Notes: generated by a model not told the origin, from the sequence alone. A DNA stretch of 5,909 bases from CAYLKS01 sp964384205 [NCBI: uncultured bacterium] (GCA_964384205.1 CAYLKS010000112.1:1-5909), one strand, 5' to 3'; shown: positions 1 to 5,321, numbered from the stretch's first letter. Program-made: numbers and translations.

Positions 1-662
1 GCAATACCTAAAGCAGCATTAAGGTTACTCATAAAAATATCCGCAGAAATCCAATCTTCTTTAAAACTCTTAATTAATCTGCTAAACTTCATATCATTTG
101 ATCCGATAACTGCACCGTTACCTGTTGTAATAATTGAAGGATCATTCAATGGTACTATAGAATAATCACCGAAACTACCAATTTTTTTACCGTTAATTGA
201 AGACAGAAAAGATCCGCCACAATCTTCTATCAAGGGAATACTGAGGTCCCTATGTTCTGTGAGATCATTCGCTATACCGAACAGTTGAGAAACAATTATT
301 GCCTTTGTTTTTTTACCAATGTACTTCTTAATTCTTTCAGCAGACGGAATAAGAGAATTTTGCTCAACATCAACTATTATAGGCTTAATTTTATTTTTTA
401 ACAGGGAATACAGAATACCACTTCCAACCGAAGCAGGTATTATTACCTCATCGTCCGATTCAATATTTAAATAGGAAAAAATTATATCCAGGGATTGAGC
501 ATAGCTGGATATTAAAGCGATGTTTTTTACTGGCATTTCCCTTTTTAGTACGGAAGAAAGTTTTTCCATATAATGATTCGGAGTAAGATCATCATCAACA
601 AGACAGTTAAATACGCTTTGTAAATCCTCTTTTGTAATCGTTGGCATGTACAATTTGATCAT
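1..662 (-). CDS. DegT/DnrJ/EryC1-fold aminotransferase homologue, probably PLP-lysine-less (5' part; runs off left edge)
   Basis: Partial gene: 220 codons from ATG at 662 down to the window edge, about the first 60% of a family that usually has 360-400 residues. Fold landmarks of DegT-type sugar aminotransferases are readable in order: DDEVIIPA (70-77), KPIIVD (93-98), TKAIIVSQLFG (119-129), IPLIEDCGGS (142-151), GKKIGSFGDYS (158-168), ITTGNGAVI (178-186) and MSNLNAALG (211-219). Family members normally make amino sugars with PLP bound to a Lys a few residues before the TTGEGG-like stretch. Here that position is Ser176. The phosphate-binding SGT is SSY (52-54) and the Gln of IEDAAQ is Gly150, while Asp147 is kept. 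Standard transaminase activity is therefore unlikely; a structural or non-PLP role is inferred. The start is supported by AAGGG 7 nt upstream and an in-frame stop at 681-683; Met6 lacks such a site. The gene follows the GlgD-like gene after a 308-bp gap. Family confidence is high, function unknown. Confidence 0.82.
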   Translation of the reverse strand, partial: MIKLYMPTITKEDLQSVFNCLVDDDLTPNHYMEKLSSVLKREMPVKNIALISSYAQSLDIIFSYLNIESDDEVIIPASVGSGILYSLLKNKIKPIIVDVEQNSLIPSAERIKKYIGKKTKAIIVSQLFGIANDLTEHRDLSIPLIEDCGGSFLSSINGKKIGSFGDYSIVPLNDPSIITTGNGAVIGSNDMKFSRLIKSFKEDWISADIFMSNLNAALGI

Positions 663-669
663 CAAAAAG

Positions 670-674
670 CCCTT
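670..674 (-). promoter_or_regulatory. Ribosome binding site of the DegT-like gene
   Basis: AAGGG read on the minus strand, 7 nt before ATG at 662. It is the clearest Shine-Dalgarno site in the leftward group. It fixes the start at 662 rather than at the in-frame ATG at 647, which has no purine-rich site upstream. Confidence 0.6.
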
Positions 675-706
675 GTGTTTTTATGCTTTTATTTATGAAT
701 CTACTG

Positions 707-738
707 AAAAAAGGCAGAGTACTACCATTTCAAGCCTT
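707..738 (-). terminator. Terminator- or attenuator-like hairpin in the leader of the DegT-like gene
   Basis: On the minus strand AAGGC (738-734) can pair with GCCTT (715-711) across an 18-nt loop that contains the small palindrome AGTACT. The 3' arm runs straight into six T residues (712-707). The stem is only 5 bp, so this is a weak intrinsic terminator on paper. It sits 45 nt upstream of the DegT-like start codon, where it could end read-through from the GlgD-like gene or act as an attenuator. No leader peptide or known riboswitch core was recognised with it. Confidence 0.28.
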
Positions 739-904
739 AATTCATCAAGACCAGAAATCTATAATCCTTAATATATTAAAGATTTAATCATCACAATTAA
801 AATTGAACCTGACTTCATTGAGTTTGAAAACAAAAGATGTTTTTTAGCTTCACTCGAAAAGGCAAAATTCAGTTTTTTATATTGCATTTATTATTAATAT
901 AACG

Positions 905-930
905 AAATAAAAATAGGCTCAAATAACCTA
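905..930 (-). terminator. Probable intrinsic terminator after the GlgD-like gene
   Basis: On the minus strand TAGGT (930-926) pairs with GCCTA (918-914) around the 7-nt loop TATTTGA, counting one G-U pair. It is followed at once by TTTTTATTT (913-905). It lies 40 nt after the GlgD-like stop codon, the expected place for the end of an rsmE-led transcript. The stem is short, so termination may be partial and leave some read-through into the DegT-like gene. Confidence 0.42.
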
Positions 931-970
931 ACCACAGTATGATAATCTATTCAATTGCATCTTTACCAGA

Positions 971-2116
971 TTAGCTTATCAATGATTCTCCATTTACAAG
1001 CTTTTTCTTCTCTTTTAACAAAAGTTTACCTGTATTCGATGGAATATAGCAATTTCCAGCCATGGTAAAACCTCTTGGAATATCGACATTGCTTCCCACC
1101 AGCGATATTCCACCGAATATATACTCAGGATAGTTCCTATTGTAACCACTCTTTGATCTATCACCTAAAATAGCATTCTCACCAACTCTAGGTAATACTG
1201 TTTGCAGTAGTTCATCACCGTCACATAGGATTACACTTTCAAGCCTTGCATTTTCAGCAATGCTATTATTACCCATAATAATTGATTTATAAATATAAGC
1301 CCCCTTGGAAATTTTTACGTTGCTAAATATGAATGAACAATCAACTTCTCCTTCAATATAGGAAGAAGGTGATATATAACTGCCTTTTACTATGCCACCT
1401 GAAGTTACTGTTATATCTTCTTTTTCTCTTAATTCTTCATTATAATAAAGAGATACATACCTATAGCATTTTTCCATATCATCTAAGAGGTCCATATGGA
1501 AATCATAGTACTCTCTGACAGTTTTTAAGCCAAAATACTCTTCTATTGATTTCACCTTAGCCTTTAGGTAAGCATTATCCGATAAAGAAATCAATCTTTC
1601 CCAAACAGCATCATAATCTTGATATTCAATATCCCTGGATTCAAGCCCTGATCTTAACAAATCGTAAAAAGATTCTTTTTCACTAATATACAATCCACGG
1701 AAATTATCATAGTTCGAATCAGCGTAAATAAGCCGGTTTCCCCCTTTAATATCAAGAAGCTCATTGATCAGAGAACGCCAATCCCAGTATATAAATCCAT
1801 CCGCTTGAACAATCAGCATATCTGTCTTTGCACGTCTTATTATTTTAGATAAATTATCAAAAAGATTATCTCCTGTAAAAGGTTTAACGGAGTAATCCTT
1901 ATAATGAAAGTTTATGTAATCTTTGATTTGAACATCATCAGATTTTACATTTATGAATACTTCAAACTGATCGTCTATTCTTGCAGGATAAAGATAATAA
2001 TCAACAAGCCTGGCATTCCCCAATATTGGGATCATGCTTTTATTCCTGCCTTCTGCAACCGATAAAAGGCCTTTCTCTCTTCCTTTGATCATGACGACAA
2101 GAGTTATCTTTTCCAT
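971..2116 (-). CDS. GlgD/GlgC-like nucleotidyltransferase homologue with C-terminal beta-helix, probably non-catalytic
   Basis: A 381-residue protein, somewhat shorter than the roughly 370-430 of ADP-glucose pyrophosphorylase family members. Residues 1-215 resemble the nucleotidyltransferase domain: RNKSMIPILGNARLVDYYL (24-42) matches the RAKPAVPFGGKYRIIDF stretch, ADGFIYWDW (105-113) the GDHIYKMDY metal-site stretch, and SIEEYF to HMDLL (190-211) the end of the domain. Residues about 236-365 are hexapeptide-type repeats of a left-handed beta-helix; GEVDCSFIFSNVKISKGAYI (256-275), then KSIIM (277-281), is close to GlgD. The GGxGxR loop that binds the nucleotide phosphates is replaced by KGREKG (11-16), and no EKP-type glucose-1-phosphate site is seen. 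Firmicute GlgD, a regulatory partner of GlgC, is degenerate in the same loop, so a regulatory or structural role is inferred. No GlgC or GlgA is in the window. It starts 32 nt after the WecG-like stop, without a clear Shine-Dalgarno site. Confidence 0.8.
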   Translation of the reverse strand: MEKITLVVMIKGREKGLLSVAEGRNKSMIPILGNARLVDYYLYPARIDDQFEVFINVKSDDVQIKDYINFHYKDYSVKPFTGDNLFDNLSKIIRRAKTDMLIVQADGFIYWDWRSLINELLDIKGGNRLIYADSNYDNFRGLYISEKESFYDLLRSGLESRDIEYQDYDAVWERLISLSDNAYLKAKVKSIEEYFGLKTVREYYDFHMDLLDDMEKCYRYVSLYYNEELREKEDITVTSGGIVKGSYISPSSYIEGEVDCSFIFSNVKISKGAYIYKSIIMGNNSIAENARLESVILCDGDELLQTVLPRVGENAILGDRSKSGYNRNYPEYIFGGISLVGSNVDIPRGFTMAGNCYIPSNTGKLLLKEKKKLVNGESLIS

Positions 2117-2148
2117 TTTATATTTCTAACCCAGTAAAACTTAGAAAA

Positions 2149-2883
2149 TTAGTTTTTCCAGAAAATCTTTTCTATAATAATCATCAATATAAAAGGCAAT
2201 ATAAGAAATATCCTTTTAAATCTGTGTGGATTTGCTATCTCTCTGCTAACAGCCTTCTCTACATCAAAGTTCCTCAAATAGTAGGATCTTCTCGCTTTAC
2301 CAGAATAAACATCAATCAGCGATTCAATTAGCACTACCACTTTTGAGTTGATTTTTTGTCTGTGGTTGATAATCCAATACTCTTCCTCAGGAGAACCAAG
2401 GCCAATAAAAAAGTAATCAGGTGAAGCCTTCCTGATTGCATATAGTAAATCATCGAGTTCACTAATTCTATATTTCCCACTATGCTTACCAATCAAAAAT
2501 AATCTCGGTATTTCTTTTTTTAAATTTTCAATTGCAATATCCATAGAGTTCTGTTTACCACCAAAAATATATACCTTCTTATTCAGGTTGGTAGATTGAA
2601 CCAAAATACGTTTTACAAGGCTTGAAGGGTCAATTTTCTGTCTCACAGGTTTTCCAAGAAAATCAGCAGCCCAATATATCCATTTTCCCGATGGGATTAC
2701 AAGATCTGCCTCCTCTAGAAATACCCTTATAGGCTTATTTCTTCTTGCCTTGATAAGAAGAGGTACAGAGAGAAACAAAACTGTATGCTCTCTGTCATCG
2801 TTAAAGAAGGATTCAATTTGTTTGAGAATTTCTTCTTCATTCATATTATTAAAAGGTATTCCAAGGATTCGTTCTTTTTTCAT
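2149..2883 (-). CDS. WecG/TagA/CpsF-fold glycosyltransferase homologue with altered active site
   Basis: A 244-residue protein of normal length for this family, whose members transfer N-acetylmannosamine or related sugars to lipid-linked acceptors at the inner membrane face. The family pattern is clear: ADLVIPSGKWIYWAADFLG (59-77), KVYIFGGKQ (103-111), GKHSGKY (132-138), SPDYFFIGLGSPEEEYWI (154-171), IDVYSGKARRS (190-200) and SREIANPHRFKR (213-224). The C-terminal 225-237 is strongly hydrophobic, consistent with the membrane-binding tail known in TagA. Key residues differ: the catalytic Asp of PDG is Ser65, the Thr-x-Asn strand reads FLS (37-39) by best alignment, PKQE is PEEE, and GVGGxFD is LIESLID. 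Activity is thus doubtful or altered. Its ATG is 3 nt past the rsmE stop, with GGAAG inside the end of rsmE, so the two are probably translationally coupled. It could still be an active enzyme with a different donor or acceptor. Confidence 0.85.
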   Translation of the reverse strand: MKKERILGIPFNNMNEEEILKQIESFFNDDREHTVLFLSVPLLIKARRNKPIRVFLEEADLVIPSGKWIYWAADFLGKPVRQKIDPSSLVKRILVQSTNLNKKVYIFGGKQNSMDIAIENLKKEIPRLFLIGKHSGKYRISELDDLLYAIRKASPDYFFIGLGSPEEEYWIINHRQKINSKVVVLIESLIDVYSGKARRSYYLRNFDVEKAVSREIANPHRFKRIFLILPFILMIIIEKIFWKN

Positions 2884-2886
2884 CTC

Positions 2887-3636
2887 TCACTTCCGGAATA
2901 ATTCATTTGAGTAAAATATTCTGATAAATGTTGATGCAGCAATAGCGGCAGTTTCAGCTCTCATTATAAATGGTCCCATTCCTACTCTTATAAACCCCAA
3001 ATTGAGTAGAAAAATTTCCTCTCTTTGAGTAAAACCGCCCTCCGGACCAAAAAACAAAGCAAAACTTTTATCAATAGGGACATTAATCTTTTCAAGGTAT
3101 GTTCTAATATGAATGGAGTCATCTACTGTACTAAAGAGGAGTTTTATATCATACCCCTCAATGATCCCGGCTTTTAATTCTCTCAATTTAAAGGGCAAAT
3201 TTATCTTTAATACCTGTTCAAGCCCGGATATTTTAGACCCCTCTTTTGATATTCTTCTCCATCTCGCAACTTTATTTACACCAATCCCATTTTGCAAAAC
3301 CGATCTTTCAGTAATAACAGGATAAATCTCTTCAATTCCAATCTCACTTAATCTCGATATTAACAAATCCATCTTTTTTGATTTTATTAACCCCTGAAAA
3401 ACAGCTATTCTTGGTCTTATAGTATTGCATGTCCTGCCTTTATCAACAATCTCAAGCACCATTCTATTTTTGTCTATTTCAATAATATATAAAATTGCTA
3501 CTTCATCTTCAATTAATGCTTTAATATTATCTCCAACCTTCTTTCTTCTAACATTTTTTAAATAATGATAATCCTTTCCCTCAAGTATTACTCTATTATT
3601 GGATACGTTTTTTTTATCTACTACAAAATACTTCAT
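2887..3636 (-). CDS. rsmE: 16S rRNA (uracil(1498)-N3)-methyltransferase
   Basis: Uses S-adenosylmethionine to methylate N3 of U1498 in helix 44 of 16S rRNA, near the decoding centre. At 249 residues it has the usual RsmE length. An N-terminal RNA-binding domain carries HYLKNVRRKKVGD (24-36). The C-terminal SPOUT methyltransferase domain has KSKKMDLLISRLSEIGI (85-101), YPVITERSV (105-113), RWRRI (125-129), and the SAM-binding knot motifs GPEGGF (197-202) and MRAETA (225-230). One oddity is that the EAxEQSxR stretch reads EGSKISGL (132-139), losing the usual Gln and Arg. The ATG at 3636 is the only start: the in-frame codons upstream contain no start before a TGA. No Shine-Dalgarno site precedes it. 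A strong extended -10 promoter ends 38 nt upstream, making rsmE the first gene of the leftward operon. The family call is firm; full activity is likely. Confidence 0.95.
   Translation of the reverse strand: MKYFVVDKKNVSNNRVILEGKDYHYLKNVRRKKVGDNIKALIEDEVAILYIIEIDKNRMVLEIVDKGRTCNTIRPRIAVFQGLIKSKKMDLLISRLSEIGIEEIYPVITERSVLQNGIGVNKVARWRRISKEGSKISGLEQVLKINLPFKLRELKAGIIEGYDIKLLFSTVDDSIHIRTYLEKINVPIDKSFALFFGPEGGFTQREEIFLLNLGFIRVGMGPFIMRAETAAIAASTFIRIFYSNELFRK
2890..2894 (-). promoter_or_regulatory. Ribosome binding site of the WecG-like gene, inside rsmE
   Basis: GGAAG on the minus strand, 6 nt before ATG at 2883. It lies within the last two sense codons of rsmE (CGG AAG, then TGA). Ribosomes finishing rsmE would stop next to the downstream start, which favours coupled translation. 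Confidence 0.55.
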
Positions 3637-3656
3637 ATTATTATCAAATTTACAAT

Positions 3657-3693
3657 CTTTTAGATGATTTCAAATTATATCATACTTTTAGAT
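3657..3693 (+). repeat. Pair of 9-bp direct repeats CTTTTAGAT flanking the rsmE -10 box
   Basis: CTTTTAGAT occurs exactly at 3657-3665 and 3685-3693, 28 bp apart. One copy lies on each side of the extended -10 element (3674-3684), and the second is part of the left arm of the dyad. They may be regulator half-sites or chance in AT-rich DNA. Confidence 0.25.
3674..3684 (-). promoter_or_regulatory. Extended -10 promoter of the rsmE-led operon
   Basis: The minus strand reads TATGATATAAT from 3684 to 3674, a full match to the extended -10 consensus TRTGnTATAAT. No good -35 box lies 16-18 nt upstream, which is typical of extended -10 promoters. Transcription would start near 3667, giving an untranslated leader of about 30 nt before rsmE. 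Confidence 0.62.
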
Positions 3694-3707
3694 TTAATAA
3701 TCTGAAA
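3686..3707. repeat. 9-bp inverted repeat between the divergent promoters (possible operator)
   Basis: TTTTAGATT (3686-3694) and AATCTGAAA (3699-3707) are inverted copies around the 4-nt spacer TAAT, with one mismatch (a T/G pair in RNA). The dyad starts 1 bp upstream of the extended -10 of rsmE and overlaps the candidate rightward -35 (3702-3707). A regulator bound here could affect both directions. The arms are AT-rich, so chance is a real alternative. Confidence 0.35.
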
Positions 3708-3729
3708 ATTAGGAGATATAGAATACAAT
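3702..3729 (+). promoter_or_regulatory. Candidate sigma70-type promoter for the TPR gene pair
   Basis: CTGAAA (3702-3707) and TACAAT (3724-3729) are separated by 16 nt and match the -35 and -10 consensus at 4/6 and 5/6. Transcription would start near 3736, leaving a leader of roughly 88 nt before ATG at 3824. AT-rich sequence yields such matches easily. Confidence 0.32.
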
Positions 3730-3788
3730 TTTATCTTAAAAAAACTTTTAAACAAAAAATTATATTTAACATATTAAAATCAAATCTA

Positions 3789-3817
3789 TTGAAAAAAGAT
3801 AATATATAGAATAAATT
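3789..3817 (+). promoter_or_regulatory. Second candidate promoter that would give a leaderless mRNA
   Basis: TTGAAA (3789-3794) and TAAATT (3812-3817) are exactly 17 nt apart and match consensus at 5/6 and 4/6. The predicted start falls at about 3824, the first base of the ATG. This would explain the complete lack of a Shine-Dalgarno site before that gene. Confidence 0.28.
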
Positions 3818-3823
3818 ATAAAT

Positions 3824-4138
3824 ATGCAAAAAGTATTAACTCCAAAGGAACGACTACAATTAATAAGGAAAGGGAATGAGCTTTTCAATAAAGGCGATGT
3901 CGAAAAGGCGGCAAGGATATTCGTAACAACCGCATATAAAGATGGACTTATCAGGATTGGGGATTACTACTATTTCAAAGAAAAAAACCCAATAAAAGCT
4001 CTTCACTTCTATCTAGAGGCAGATTATAAAAAAAGAATTAATGAAGTAACAGAAAAAATGGCTCAAATTATTATAAAATGGTTGCATGAAGATGATAAAA
4101 AAAGTGAATCATCTGTTAAGATAAAAGTAAAACCATAA
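3824..4138 (+). CDS. Small TPR-like helical-repeat protein, function unknown
   Basis: A 104-residue soluble protein with no signal peptide or membrane segment. Residues about 12-36 (LIRKGNELFNKGDVEKAARI and on) and 42-66 (IGDYYYFKEKNPIKALHFYL and on) form two TPR-like helical hairpins with the expected small and aromatic residues: GN/GD at the turn start, A29/A30 and A59 in the B helix. A third helix follows (about 69-88) and then a short lysine/serine-rich tail. Two or three such units are too few for a superhelix, so it looks like a small adaptor or partner protein. It is the first gene of a pair with the larger TPR protein 20 nt downstream, which suggests joint production and perhaps direct contact. 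The ATG is the first possible start after an in-frame TAA (3812-3814). I do not recognise a named family. Confidence 0.8.
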   Translation: MQKVLTPKERLQLIRKGNELFNKGDVEKAARIFVTTAYKDGLIRIGDYYYFKEKNPIKALHFYLEADYKKRINEVTEKMAQIIIKWLHEDDKKSESSVKIKVKP

Positions 4139-4158
4139 AAGTATAAAAATTAGGGAAA

Positions 4159-5286
4159 ATGTCAATCAATTCAAATTTTAAAAATAAAAAGAACATTCCA
4201 GAGCTATCTAAATCTGCATATAATCTTATAAAATTTCACCGCTACGATGAAGCAGAAAGGGTTTTTAACCAAATTCTAGATATGGATGAAACAAATATTT
4301 ATGCTCTTGTTGGGATTGGAGATGTTAAAAGGTACAGAAAAGATTTTTCCAGTGCAATTAAATACTACGAAAATGCTTTGCTTGTTGATCCAGCGAATAA
4401 ATTTGCTCTTATTGGTCTTGCAGATTCCTACAGAGGCTTAAAAAAATACAATGAAGCCATAAAAATCTGGGAAAAGTTTCTATCCTTTAGCGAGAATGAG
4501 TTTGATGTCTCTGTATTATCACGATTAGGGGATACATACAGAAAAATGGGAAATTATGCAAAAGCTCTTGAATATTACTTGAAAGCCTATACCCTTGACA
4601 ATAGCAATCCCTATATATTATCTGGACTCGGATTTACATACTTTGAAAAGGGTGATTATGAAGCCTCATTAGATTACTGGGAAAAACTTTACAGTCTAAA
4701 AAAGGATGATCTGCACCATAATGATATAAAAATTCTCACAAATTTGGGAAACTGCTATAGAAAACTAAGACGATTTAATGACGCTTTTAAGTATTTTTAT
4801 AAAGCGCTAAAAATGGAAGAAAATAATTTTTACGCCCTGTATGGTATTGCTGACTGTTATAGAGGATTGAAGGAATATGGAAAAGCAATTACCTACTGGA
4901 AAAGGATCCTTGAAAGAGACCCGGAGAACAAGAAAATACTCACAAGAGTTGGAGATAGCTATAGGAATCTCGGTGATTACAACATGGCAAGGAAATATTA
5001 TCAAAAGGCTATAGAAAAGGATTTTGATTATTACGCACTATTAGGCCTTGCTATTGTTAATATAAAAGAAAATAATATATTAGCTGCAATTGAAAATTTA
5101 AATCAATTAAAAAGCCTATCCGGCCTAAACCATAAAATAGCCCTTTTACTAGCAGAATGCTATGTTGATTTAAATGATTATGAAAGTGCATTAAATATTT
5201 TAAAAGATGCTGTTAACAATGGAATATCAGATAAAGAGATAAGAGACAAAATAAAACTTATTAAACGAGGAAAACTTTTCGGTTAA
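4159..5286 (+). CDS. Cytoplasmic protein made almost entirely of TPRs (about ten repeats)
   Basis: A 375-residue protein with no signal peptide, membrane segment or catalytic domain. About ten TPRs run from residue 19 to 355, starting near 20, 54, 88, 124, 158, 197, 231, 265, 298 and 332, then a basic tail ending KRGKLFG. Most repeats keep the A/G-x-x-Y signature and the B-helix Ala. Repeats 2-9 form two-TPR units of 67-73 residues: the first TPR carries YY or YF in its B helix (69-70, 139-140, 212-213, 280-281), and the second carries W in the first three units (104, 174, 247) but Asn in the last. Insertions of 2-5 residues sit near 109-117 and 181-190. TPR superhelices bind peptides or protein partners, so a scaffold role is inferred; the partner is unknown. 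An AGGG lies unusually close (3 nt) to the ATG. It forms an operon with the 104-residue TPR-like protein upstream. Confidence 0.9.
   Translation: MSINSNFKNKKNIPELSKSAYNLIKFHRYDEAERVFNQILDMDETNIYALVGIGDVKRYRKDFSSAIKYYENALLVDPANKFALIGLADSYRGLKKYNEAIKIWEKFLSFSENEFDVSVLSRLGDTYRKMGNYAKALEYYLKAYTLDNSNPYILSGLGFTYFEKGDYEASLDYWEKLYSLKKDDLHHNDIKILTNLGNCYRKLRRFNDAFKYFYKALKMEENNFYALYGIADCYRGLKEYGKAITYWKRILERDPENKKILTRVGDSYRNLGDYNMARKYYQKAIEKDFDYYALLGLAIVNIKENNILAAIENLNQLKSLSGLNHKIALLLAECYVDLNDYESALNILKDAVNNGISDKEIRDKIKLIKRGKLFG
4318..5151 (+). repeat. Four copies of a two-TPR (67-73 residue) super-repeat in the TPR gene
   Basis: Protein units 54-123, 124-196, 197-264 and 265-331 align with each other better than neighbouring single TPRs do. 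Each begins G-(D/N)-x-x-R or G-(D/N)-x-Y-R, has Y-(Y/F) in the first B helix, then GL/GI-(A/G) and, in units 1-3, W in the second B helix. ADSYRGLKKY (88-97) and ADCYRGLKEY (231-240) are nearly identical in units 1 and 3. The gene probably grew by duplication of TPR pairs. Confidence 0.7.
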
Positions 5287-5305
5287 ACATTAAAAAGTTT
5301 CTTTT
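5272..5305 (+). terminator. Weak terminator-like hairpin overlapping the TPR gene stop codon
   Basis: AAACTTTT (5272-5279) and AAAAGTTT (5293-5300) are a perfect 8-bp inverted repeat around a 13-nt loop that holds the TAA stop, followed by CTTTT. All but one stem pair is A-T, so stability is low. No better hairpin with a T-run was found within the next 300 nt. Confidence 0.25.
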
Positions 5306-5321
5306 AAAAAGTTAAACATTA
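5282..5321 (+). repeat. 11-bp direct repeat GTTAAACATTA across the TPR gene 3' end
   Basis: GTTAAACATTA occurs exactly at 5282-5292 (spanning the stop codon) and at 5311-5321, 29 bp apart. AAAAAGTT also occurs twice between and beside them (5292-5299 and 5306-5313). This may be a remnant of a short local duplication; no function is apparent. Confidence 0.4.

Larger units (their letters stand above)
663..970. other. Intergenic region between the GlgD-like and DegT-like genes
   Basis: This 308-bp AT-rich stretch separates two genes of the same strand. On the minus strand it holds a terminator-like hairpin near its upstream end (905-930), a perfect 12-bp palindrome TTAATATATTAA (768-779), the weaker hairpin at 707-738, and the ribosome binding site of the DegT-like gene. 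No promoter with both boxes well placed could be found, so it is unclear whether the DegT-like gene has its own promoter. A 39-codon minus-strand ORF (768-887) has no ribosome binding site and was not accepted. No tRNA or riboswitch signature was seen. Confidence 0.6.

Noticed and set aside
768-887. 39-codon minus-strand ORF in the gap before the DegT-like gene
   Set aside because: No Shine-Dalgarno site, no recognisable family, and a length expected by chance. It could be revisited if ribosome profiling shows occupancy.
1333-1518. 61-codon plus-strand ORF
   Set aside because: It lies wholly inside the GlgD-like gene on the other strand, with low-complexity Leu-rich translation and no ribosome binding site.
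3113-3325. 70-codon plus-strand ORF
   Set aside because: It is antisense to the conserved core of rsmE, with no family resemblance and no independent start signals.
4807-5004. 65-codon minus-strand ORF
   Set aside because: It is antisense to the TPR repeats, and its translation reflects the repeat composition of the real gene.
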